DNA of 7,155 nucleotides from Hydrogenophilales bacterium RIFOXYD1_FULL_62_11 (GTDB lineage: Bacteria > Pseudomonadota > Gammaproteobacteria > Burkholderiales > Thiobacillaceae). The translations under genes were made by a program, and so were the position numbers. Shown here piece after piece: positions 1 through 4,934 of this stretch. The DNA lies in assembly GCA_001802655.1 (NCBI GenBank), contig MGZO01000020.1, positions 23,970 to 31,124 on the forward strand. The letters are read 5' to 3'. The notes below the pieces were generated by a model. It was given only the letters and a program-made list of their open reading frames with translations, did no database searches and was not told the origin of the DNA. Numbering within the stretch: position 1 is the stretch's first letter; each line of letters starts with the position of its first letter.

Positions 1-438
1 GCGCTGCAGGAAGTGGGCATGGAAATCGTCGGCACCAGCGTGAAGAAGTCGACGCTCGAAGACAAGCAGAAAATCAAGGAACTGATGGGCGAGGACGCCC
101 ACATGGTCGACGACATGACGCCGCGCGAAATGTACAAGATGCTGAAGGAGGCGCAGGCCGACATCATGCTCTCCGGCGGACGTTCGCAGTTCATCGCCTT
201 GAAGGCCAAGATGCCCTGGCTCGACATCAACCAGGAGCGCCATCACGCCTACGCGGGCTACGACGGCATGGTGACGCTGGTGCGCGAGATCGACAAATCG
301 CTGCGCAACCCGATCTGGGAACAGGTGCGCCGCCCGGCGCCGTGGGACGGCGAAGACTCAAGATGCAAGATACAAGGTGCAAGAACGGCCGTGACGCTGC
401 CTGTCAACGATGCCTCACCCCTGAACCTTGCCGCTTGA
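1..438 (+). CDS. nifE: NifE, FeMo-cofactor scaffold subunit (3' part only)
   Basis: C-terminal 145 residues of NifE, the alpha-like subunit of the NifEN scaffold on which the FeMo-cofactor precursor is matured in the cytoplasm. The frame is open from base 1, so the start and the cluster-ligating cysteines lie to the left. Visible family hallmarks are the LSGGRSQFIALK segment, the INQERHHAYAGYDGM block and the RRPAPWD stretch that normally lies close to the end of NifE. After that block about 30 further residues follow, rich in small residues and unlike the conserved core. They are encoded partly by a degenerate 7-bp tandem repeat (359-386). The stop is TGA at 436-438, and nifN starts 17 bp later, so the two are surely co-transcribed and make a heterotetramer. 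The identification as NifE rather than NifD is supported by the following nifN and by the end motif. Confidence 0.95.
   Translation, partial: ALQEVGMEIVGTSVKKSTLEDKQKIKELMGEDAHMVDDMTPREMYKMLKEAQADIMLSGGRSQFIALKAKMPWLDINQERHHAYAGYDGMVTLVREIDKSLRNPIWEQVRRPAPWDGEDSRCKIQGARTAVTLPVNDASPLNLAA
359..386 (+). repeat. Degenerate 7-bp tandem repeat, four units
   Basis: Four consecutive heptamers read CAAGATG, CAAGATA, CAAGGTG and CAAGAAC, that is CAAGRTR with a decayed last unit. They lie inside the 3' end of nifE, just beyond the conserved RRPAPWD block, and encode part of its non-conserved tail. Because 7 is not a multiple of 3, successive units are read in different frames, so the encoded peptide is not repetitive. 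The repeat is seen directly; calling it an inserted or expanded short repeat is inference. Confidence 0.7.
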
Positions 439-455
439 ACCCGGGATCTGAAAAC

Positions 456-1823
456 ATGGCCACCGTCACCCACCTCAAGAAATCCTGCGCGGTCAATCCG
501 CTCAAGATGAGCGCGCCGATCGGCGCAGCCCTGGCCTTTACCGGGCTGGACAACTGCATGCCCACGCTGCACGGTTCGCAGGGTTGCACCGCGTTCGGGC
601 TGGTGCTGTTCGTGCGCCATTTCAAGGAAGCGGTTCCGATGCAGACCACCGCGATGAACGAGGCCACCACGATCATGGGCGGCTACGACAATGTCGAACA
701 GGCCATCCTCAATATTCACAAGCGCGCCAAGCCGGCCATCATCGCCATTGCGTCGACCGGTCTCACCGAGACCAAGGGCGATGATGTGGACGGCTATCTG
801 AGCCTGATCCGCAAGAAGCATCCGGAGCTGGATGAAGTGGCGCTGGTGTATGTCTCCACGCCGGACTACGTCGGCGCATTTCAGGATGGCTGGTCCAAGG
901 CCGTGGCCAAGATCGTCAAGGAGCTGGCCGTGCCTGGCCTGCCTGTCGCCGGCCAGATCAATGTGCTGGCCGGCAGCCACCTGACGCCCGGCGACCTTGA
1001 GGAAATCCGCGAACTGGTCGAGGCCTTCGGCTTGAAGCCGATCATCTTGCCCGACTTGTCGGGCTCCATGGATGGCCATATTCCGGAGAATTTCAGTCCC
1101 ACGACCCTGGGCGGTACCACGCTGGCGGAACTACGCGCCAGCGGCTCGTCCGAATTCACCCTCGCCATCGGTGAGCACATGCGCGAGGCCGCGCAGACTT
1201 TGCAGGACAAATGCAGCGTTCCGTTCGAGGTGCTGGAAAGCCTCACCGGACTCGACACCAACGATCGCCTGATGAGCCTGCTGGCGGAACTGTCCGGCCG
1301 CCCGGCGCCGAACAAATACCGCCGCCAGCGTAGCCAGTTGATGGACGCCATGCTGGATGCGCATTTCTTCATCGGCGGCAAGAAGATCGCCATTGGCGCC
1401 GAGCCGGATCTGCTGCTCGCCGTCGGCAAGCTGTTCGCCGGACTGGGCGCGGAACTCACGGCCGTGGTGACGACGACAGCATCGCCCGTGCTGGAACACC
1501 TGCCGACGCAGGAAGTGCTGATTGGCGACCTCGAAGACCTGGAGCAGCGGGCTGTGGGTTGCGATCTGCTGGTGACGCATTCGCACGGCCGCCAGATGGC
1601 GGAACGCCTGCAGCTGCCATTCCTGCGCATGGGGATACCGATGTTCGACCGCCTGGGGGCTGCACACCAGGTGACGGTCGGTTACCGCGGCACGCGCAAC
1701 CTGATTTTTGAAGTGGCCAATATGTTCATGGCGGCGGCACACGAGCCGGGGCCGGACGATTGGCGGCACGCTGCCCCGACAGGAGCGGAATGTGGAAGTT
1801 GTACGCCGGCTGCGGCTCATTGA
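456..1823 (+). CDS. nifN: NifN, FeMo-cofactor scaffold subunit
   Basis: 455-residue NifN, beta-like partner of NifE in the NifEN scaffold where the iron-sulfur precursor receives molybdenum and homocitrate. The frame is open upstream to 342, but the ATG at 456 is chosen because it avoids a long overlap with nifE and gives the familiar start (MATVTHLKKSCAVNPLK). It also places the GSQGC cysteine at residue 44, the position known in Azotobacter NifN as a ligand of the permanent [4Fe-4S] cluster shared with NifE. Other visible blocks are SAPIGAALAF (19-28), the HGSQGCTAFG segment (39-48) and IMGGYDNVEQAI. A GGGA at 443-446 may act as a weak ribosome-binding site. Length is normal for the family. 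The extreme C terminus carries a CGSC (446-449) that I do not recognise as a NifN feature. nifX follows after 37 bp. Confidence 0.96.
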   Translation: MATVTHLKKSCAVNPLKMSAPIGAALAFTGLDNCMPTLHGSQGCTAFGLVLFVRHFKEAVPMQTTAMNEATTIMGGYDNVEQAILNIHKRAKPAIIAIASTGLTETKGDDVDGYLSLIRKKHPELDEVALVYVSTPDYVGAFQDGWSKAVAKIVKELAVPGLPVAGQINVLAGSHLTPGDLEEIRELVEAFGLKPIILPDLSGSMDGHIPENFSPTTLGGTTLAELRASGSSEFTLAIGEHMREAAQTLQDKCSVPFEVLESLTGLDTNDRLMSLLAELSGRPAPNKYRRQRSQLMDAMLDAHFFIGGKKIAIGAEPDLLLAVGKLFAGLGAELTAVVTTTASPVLEHLPTQEVLIGDLEDLEQRAVGCDLLVTHSHGRQMAERLQLPFLRMGIPMFDRLGAAHQVTVGYRGTRNLIFEVANMFMAAAHEPGPDDWRHAAPTGAECGSCTPAAAH

Positions 1824-1860
1824 CAGCGGTTCTGGTAAACCCTTTTCAAGCGGAGGCACT

Positions 1861-2277
1861 ATGAAAGTAGCATTTTGCACACAGGACATGAAGCGGGTTG
1901 ACGCCCATTTCGGCTGGGCGAAAAACATCGCCATTTACGAGGTCTCGGCCGACGACGCGCATTTCGCCGAAGCGATCCAGTTTGATGGCGATCTTGAAGA
2001 GGACGGCAACGAGGACAAGCTCGCGCCGAAGCTGGAAGCGATCAAGGACTGCGCCATCCTTTACGTGGCCGCAATCGGCGGCTCGGGTGCGGCGCGGGTG
2101 GTGGCCAACAAGATCCATCCGATCAAGGTGCAGGAGCCGGAGGCGATCGACGCCATCTTGCTGAAACTGCAAGGCGTGCTGAAGGGCACGCCGCCGCCCT
2201 GGCTGCGCAAGGTGATTGAAAAGGGTCAGGAAAAGACCTTCGATTTTGACGAAGATGAGGTTGAACAAAATGCTTGA
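1861..2277 (+). CDS. nifX: NifX, FeMo-cofactor precursor carrier
   Basis: 138-residue protein of the NifX/NafY/NifB C-terminal-like family (dinitrogenase iron-molybdenum cofactor fold). Family members bind FeMo-cofactor or its precursor and shuttle or buffer it between NifB, NifEN and apo-nitrogenase. Visible features are the beta-strand start MKVAFCTQD with Cys6, the DAHFGWAKNIAIYEV segment (His16), a glycine-rich AAIGGSGAARVV stretch, a KVQEPEAID segment, and an acidic tail ending DFDEDEVEQNA. The ATG at 1861 is chosen for the strong GGAGG at 1852-1856 and because an in-frame upstream opening to 1708 would overlap nifN. The stop overlaps the next gene by 8 bp. Position directly after nifEN supports NifX over NafY. 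Confidence 0.94.
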   Translation: MKVAFCTQDMKRVDAHFGWAKNIAIYEVSADDAHFAEAIQFDGDLEEDGNEDKLAPKLEAIKDCAILYVAAIGGSGAARVVANKIHPIKVQEPEAIDAILLKLQGVLKGTPPPWLRKVIEKGQEKTFDFDEDEVEQNA

Positions 2278-2743
2278 AGCAGAAGCCACCGTTGTCGCGG
2301 CCGATCCGATGCAGTCGCTGTTCATAAAAGAGCTGATCAAGCAGTGGCGCGCCCAGGACACCCACGGTACGTGGGAAGGCAAGACCGACGCCAAGCTGCT
2401 GGAGCCCTACATCATCACCAAGGAGCAGCGCCGGCAATTGCCCATCATCGGCGATCCCGATCCGGAAACTTTGTGGCGGATGGAGCTGTACTACAACGCC
2501 ATCGGTCTCGCCATCGAGCGGCAGACCGGCGTCATGGTGTCGCCCATGATGAAGATGTCGCACGAGGGATTCGGCCGTCTGGTGCTGCTGGCCGGGCGCC
2601 TGGTCGCGGTCAACAAGCAGTTGCGCGACGTTAACCGCTTCGGCTTCGAGAGCATGGAAAAACTCGCTGAGGAAGGCGAAAAGCAGGTGGCGGCAGGCGT
2701 CGGCATGGTGAATCAATATCCCGACGCGGCCAGATATGAGTAA
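2270..2743 (+). CDS. NifX-associated nitrogen fixation protein (DUF269)
   Basis: 157-residue protein of the DUF269 family, regularly found right after nifX in proteobacterial nif operons. Its biochemical role is not firmly established; a function in cofactor maturation is inferred from context. Recognisable parts are FIKELIKQWRAQDTHGTWEG near the N terminus, the ITKEQRRQLPIIGDPDPETL block, and a helical C-terminal half with the VMVSPMMKMSHEGFGR segment. It has no cysteine, signal peptide or membrane segment. The ATG at 2270 is preferred: it gives the usual family length, has AGG at 2258-2260 with normal spacing, and overlaps the nifX stop by 8 bp, which suggests translational coupling. An in-frame ATG at 2255 is possible. 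The gene ends at TAA 2741-2743, 67 bp before the inverted-repeat element. Confidence 0.9.
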   Translation: MLEAEATVVAADPMQSLFIKELIKQWRAQDTHGTWEGKTDAKLLEPYIITKEQRRQLPIIGDPDPETLWRMELYYNAIGLAIERQTGVMVSPMMKMSHEGFGRLVLLAGRLVAVNKQLRDVNRFGFESMEKLAEEGEKQVAAGVGMVNQYPDAARYE

Positions 2744-2810
2744 GCCGCGCGGATGTGCGGCGAGTGGGCGAACGTGAATCCAGACCCGGGTTCAAGACGC
2801 CAAATGAAGC

Positions 2811-2833
2811 TAGGGCGTGTTAACACTAATTTC
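2811..2833 (+). repeat. Left terminal inverted repeat of the element
   Basis: 23-bp arm beginning TAGGGCGTGTTAACAC and ending AATTTC, matching 3057-3079 in reverse complement without mismatch. It contains the 10-bp palindrome GTGTTAACAC (2817-2826). The base outside each arm (C2810 and A3080) breaks the symmetry, which sets the boundary. Confidence 0.9.
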
Positions 2834-2846
2834 ACGACCGCGACGA

Positions 2847-2938
2847 GGCTGATTCGGGATGCAGCCCGAGGAGCGAGACGCGCCGCAGTGTCGTTCACTG
2901 CAAGCGGCTTGCGACAAAGGGATGCGCCCGAATCGGCC
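2847..2938. repeat. Left internal stem-loop lobe
   Basis: 12-bp arms at 2847-2858 and 2927-2938 pair with one T-G mismatch (T2850 opposite G2935, a wobble in RNA). Inside is a smaller hairpin with a 6-bp perfect stem, GCAGTG 2885-2890 and CACTGC 2896-2901, around a TCGTT loop. It is extended by three pairs (2882-2884 with 2906-2908) across a bulge. The pairing is read directly; folding in vivo is inference. Confidence 0.7.
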
Positions 2939-2949
2939 CGTCCCTCCGG

Positions 2950-3048
2950 GTTGCAGCGAGAAAGCGCGTCTGCGGCGTTGCGTCGCTTGGCAAGGGATGG
3001 CCCTTGCCGGCGCGACACGCCTTGCATCCATCGCTTTCTCGCGGCAAC
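2950..3048. repeat. Right internal stem-loop lobe
   Basis: 17-bp arms at 2950-2966 and 3032-3048 pair with a single mismatch (A2955 opposite G3043), including an unbroken 11-bp run. At the tip is a perfect 8-bp hairpin, GGCAAGGG 2989-2996 and CCCTTGCC 3001-3008, with an ATGG loop. A further 5-bp stem, GTCGC 2982-2986 with GCGAC 3012-3016, lies between tip and base. There is no following T-run, so it is not a classical terminator. Confidence 0.75.
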
Positions 3049-3056
3049 GCGGGCGC

Positions 3057-3079
3057 GAAATTAGTGTTAACACGCCCTA
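3057..3079 (-). repeat. Right terminal inverted repeat of the element
   Basis: Exact reverse complement of 2811-2833, ending in CGCCCTA. Its last A is immediately followed by the AAGGAG that serves the DUF683 gene, so the element boundary and the ribosome-binding site touch. Confidence 0.9.
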
Positions 3080-3085
3080 AAGGAG
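3080..3085 (+). promoter_or_regulatory. Ribosome-binding site of the DUF683 gene, abutting the element
   Basis: AAGGAG lies 6 bases before the ATG at 3092 and is among the best Shine-Dalgarno matches in the window. It decides the start at 3092 over internal ATGs at 3206 and 3215, neither of which has a comparable site. It starts at the first base outside the right inverted repeat. Confidence 0.8.
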
Positions 3086-3091
3086 CAAATC

Positions 3092-3412
3092 ATGGCTGTA
3101 ATTCTTGAACGTGGCATGGACGTCGAAGTCCCCCATTGGATCGACATTATCGAAAACGAAAACTTCGAGCAGTTTCTGGCCGGCGTGATGGCGAAATCAA
3201 AAGGGATGGACAACATGGAAGACAAGGAAGCACTTAAAGCCGAAGTGAAAAAACTCAATGCGCGTGCCATGGAAGCGCGCATGGCCTTGCACGATTTGTC
3301 GGAAGAACTTCCGGCCGGTCTGGATACGGTGATGGATGTGGCGCAGCAAACCGTTGCCGCCTTCAACAGTCTGGAAGCGGCGCGCAAGAAGCTGGCTGCC
3401 GCCACGGCGTGA
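3092..3412 (+). CDS. DUF683 (CCE_0567-type) nif accessory protein with N-terminal extension
   Basis: 106-residue protein. Residues about 44-104 match the small helical DUF683 family found in nif operons after the DUF269 gene. Visible signs are a heptad-like charged helix KEALKAEVKKLNARAMEAR, the ALHDLSEELPAG turn with His67, then a second helix with VAQQTVAAFNSLEAARKK. Family members are usually about 70 residues and form a helical hairpin; a cyanobacterial member was described as a putative metalloprotein, but the role in nitrogen fixation is unsettled. The first ~43 residues (MAVILERGMDVEVPHWIDII and following) are extra and I do not recognise them. They are hydrophobic/acidic with no cysteine and one His-Trp pair at 15-16. 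The strong AAGGAG supports the long start. The neighbours are the element upstream and fdxB 8 bp downstream. Confidence 0.85.
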   Translation: MAVILERGMDVEVPHWIDIIENENFEQFLAGVMAKSKGMDNMEDKEALKAEVKKLNARAMEARMALHDLSEELPAGLDTVMDVAQQTVAAFNSLEAARKKLAAATA

Positions 3413-3420
3413 GGTGAGTC

Positions 3421-3735
3421 ATGAGCAATCCGGTCACCATCACCCTGCCCGACGGGCGTAGCTGGACACCGAAGTTCGTCCACGCCATCAACGAGGAAAA
3501 ATGCATTGGTTGCGGCCGCTGCTTTCGCGTATGCGGCCGCGACGTGCTGCAACTCAAGGGCGTGAATGAGGACGGCGAATATGTCGAAGTTGCGCTGGAC
3601 GACGATGACGATGAGGGTGAGTACGAGAAAAAGGTCATGACCATCGCCAACCAGATGAACTGCGTCGGCTGCGAGGCGTGCGCCAAGATCTGCCCGAAGA
3701 AGTGCTATGACCACGAAGTGATGGAGGCGGGCTGA
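3421..3735 (+). CDS. fdxB: FdxB, nif-specific 2[4Fe-4S] ferredoxin (ferredoxin III)
   Basis: 104-residue bacterial-type ferredoxin of the nif-specific ferredoxin III family, a soluble electron carrier presumed to serve nitrogenase or cofactor assembly. There are two cluster motifs. The first is Cys28-x2-Cys31-x2-Cys34-x3-Cys38, followed by Gly rather than the usual Pro. The second is Cys81-x2-Cys84-x2-Cys87-x3-Cys91-Pro, with an additional Cys95. The motifs are separated by about 42 residues, with a very acidic run DDDDDEGE at 60-67; this long spacing is typical of the nif-specific type rather than of the short clostridial ferredoxins. The N-terminal TLPDGRSWTPKFV segment also fits the family. 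The start at 3421 has GAGG at 3411-3414 and follows the DUF683 stop by 8 bp. nifQ begins one base after its stop. Confidence 0.95.
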   Translation: MSNPVTITLPDGRSWTPKFVHAINEEKCIGCGRCFRVCGRDVLQLKGVNEDGEYVEVALDDDDDEGEYEKKVMTIANQMNCVGCEACAKICPKKCYDHEVMEAG

Positions 3736-3736
3736 G

Positions 3737-4723
3737 ATGCGTCGCGAATGGCTCGATTACGACCTGCTGATGCGGCATGCACGTGATTCCGACGATGTGC
3801 TGGCGCAAACCTTTGCGCGCGTCATCATGGCGGCGGCGCGCGGCACGATTGCCGCCCCCGGCGTGGGTATGGGGCTGGATCGCGTGCGTTTCGGCGCGCT
3901 GGTGGCCTGCTATTTCCCCGGCGCAGACGTGGAGTTGTTCGGCGCAGCCTGCGATCCGGCCGCGCCCTGCGCCGACTGCACGCCCGTGCCCACGGACGAG
4001 TTCGACGATCTGGTGCAACTGCTGCTGGAACATCGCAGCGACGAGTCCGAGCAGACCGAGTGGCTGGCTTACGCCATTGCCAGCGGTTGCATGGGCGGCG
4101 ACCATCTGTATCAGGACATGGGCCTACCCAACCGCGAAGCTTTATCGACGTTGCTGGCACGGCACTTCGCTACGCTGAAGGCGAAGAACAGCGCCAACAT
4201 GAAGTGGAAAAAATTTCTCTACAAGCAGTTGTGCGATCGCGCCGAAGTACGCACCTGCAGCGCCCCCTCATGCCAGGTGTGCGACGAATACCAGAACTGC
4301 TTTGGCACCGAGGATGACACCGGGATGGCCCGTCTGTCAGCGATCAGCCAGCGTGGCCCCAGTGTGGCGGGCGCGCAACTGCCGGACTGGCTGGTGGATG
4401 TGCCGGACGCGTATCGGGCGCAGCTGTCGGTGCCATTCCGCCATGAACGCTTCGAGGATGAGCCCTCGCGTGCCTACAAGATTCTGGGCTACGACCGCAG
4501 CGGCGAATGTTGTTACTACCGCCACCACTACGAATTGACGCAGGTGGCGCTCGACGACGAAGACAATTTCTATGAAGAGCAGGCCTATTTCGAGGAAGTG
4601 AAGGCCTGGCGGCTGATGAGTGGCGAGTGGCTGAGCCGGACGACGCGGGGCGGCCAGGCGGGTGATTGCCGTGAGCGCAGCCTGCAGCCGGAGTATGCCG
4701 TCGTGCCCGAGCGGCCGCGTTGA
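3737..4723 (+). CDS. nifQ: NifQ, molybdenum donor for FeMo-cofactor, with long C-terminal extension
   Basis: 328-residue protein. Residues about 1-190 are NifQ, an iron-sulfur/molybdenum protein thought to deliver molybdenum to the NifEN/NifH assembly step. The diagnostic motif Cys174-x4-Cys179-x2-Cys182-x5-Cys188-FG is intact, preceded by SGCMGGDHLYQDMGL (117-130) and MKWKKFLYKQLC (155-166). NifQ proteins are usually about 170-200 residues and end near this motif. Here the same frame continues for some 138 residues. The added region reads as real protein: DWLVDVPDAYRAQL (217-230), then AYKILGYDRSGECCYYRHHY (246-265) with adjacent Cys258-Cys259 and His263-His264, then a very acidic stretch to about 299. 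The last ~28 residues are low-complexity and basic. I do not recognise the added domain. Three extra cysteines (72, 78, 81) sit in the N-terminal part. GGAGG at 3723-3727 precedes the ATG, and the modABC genes follow. Confidence 0.92.
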   Translation: MRREWLDYDLLMRHARDSDDVLAQTFARVIMAAARGTIAAPGVGMGLDRVRFGALVACYFPGADVELFGAACDPAAPCADCTPVPTDEFDDLVQLLLEHRSDESEQTEWLAYAIASGCMGGDHLYQDMGLPNREALSTLLARHFATLKAKNSANMKWKKFLYKQLCDRAEVRTCSAPSCQVCDEYQNCFGTEDDTGMARLSAISQRGPSVAGAQLPDWLVDVPDAYRAQLSVPFRHERFEDEPSRAYKILGYDRSGECCYYRHHYELTQVALDDEDNFYEEQAYFEEVKAWRLMSGEWLSRTTRGGQAGDCRERSLQPEYAVVPERPR

Positions 4724-4934
4724 ACGTTTCATGCTGAGGCGGCTGCGCTCGGCTTGTGGTTTCATCCCCAACGAGCGCATGGAAAACCCGCGCTCTATCC
4801 ATCCGGCCAGTAATGCCCCCTCAACAATTGCGACGCACTCAGGCATAAGGCACGCATCTTCATCCTGAACAAGGCCTCGCGCATCGTCCTGGCGGTTGCT
4901 CCCTGATCTGTTTTCATTCACGCTGGAGGCCATC
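4724..4934 (+). other. Spacer between nifQ and modA
   Basis: 211 bp with no recognisable gene, no stem followed by a T-run, and no convincing sigma-70 or sigma-54 promoter or ModE-like palindrome. It holds GCGCTCG (4745-4751), CGAGCGC (4772-4778) and GCGCTC (4790-4795). The middle copy can pair with either neighbour, giving two mutually exclusive short stems. The spacer is long enough to hold a promoter for modABC, but none is clear. Confidence 0.5.

Larger units (their letters stand above)
2811..3079. mobile_element. MITE-like inverted-repeat element, about 269 bp
   Basis: A discrete element bounded by perfect 23-bp inverted repeats. Inward of these the match continues imperfectly for 9 bp (7 of 9 identical). 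The outermost bases are TA on both sides, compatible with a 2-bp TA target duplication flanking a 265-bp core (2813-3077). Between the ends are two separate imperfect stem-loops (2847-2938 and 2950-3048), so one strand could fold into a Y-shaped structure closed by the terminal repeats. There is no transposase or plausible gene inside. Size, perfect ends, TA flanks and lack of coding capacity fit a non-autonomous MITE mobilised in trans. TA targets occur for the IS630/Tc1-mariner group and parts of the IS5 family, but the parent element cannot be named from this window. Confidence 0.75.
2744..3091. other. 348-bp non-coding gap inside the nif operon
   Basis: No convincing gene lies between the DUF269 and DUF683 genes, whereas every other junction among the nif genes here is an overlap or under 40 bp. 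The left 67 bp (2744-2810) is ordinary spacer with a CCCGGG palindrome near 2786-2791. The rest is filled by the inverted-repeat element at 2811-3079, and the last 12 bp hold the ribosome-binding site of the next gene. Open frames crossing the gap on both strands show no family features and run through the structured repeat, so they are not called. Confidence 0.85.

Noticed and set aside
342..455. Upstream extension of the nifN frame to an ATG at 342
   Set aside because: It would overlap nifE by almost 100 bp and add a basic, non-conserved leader. The ATG at 456 puts the cluster cysteine at residue 44, as in known NifN.
258..1079. Long open frame on the - strand (273 codons) across the nifE end and nifN start
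   Set aside because: Antisense shadow of GC-rich coding sequence. The translation is rich in Arg/Gly/His with no family feature, and the + strand here is unmistakably nifE and nifN.
1131..1934. Open - strand frame (267 codons) under nifN and nifX
   Set aside because: Low-complexity Arg/Gln/His-rich translation opposite two clear genes.
2989..3008. Perfect 8-bp hairpin as a transcription terminator
   Set aside because: No T-run follows and it is the tip of a larger nested stem in the element, so intrinsic termination is not supported.
3057..3079. Possible outward promoter in the AT-rich right inverted repeat
   Set aside because: TTAACA could pass as a -10, but no acceptable -35 lies at the right distance. 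Left as a question, not called.
2713..3080. Several open frames on both strands through the inverted-repeat element
   Set aside because: They run through self-complementary sequence and have Arg/Ala-rich products with no recognisable domain. Two even end with the same peptide because they read the two inverted arms.
4155..4171. TGGCACG followed by TTCGC, resembling a sigma-54 -24/-12 promoter
   Set aside because: It lies inside the nifQ coding region and the -12 element is not TTGC. No downstream gene start is near.
4662..4868. Small + strand frame in the nifQ-modA spacer (68 codons)
   Set aside because: It overlaps the end of nifQ, lacks a ribosome-binding site, and its Ser/Arg/Pro-rich product has no recognisable feature.
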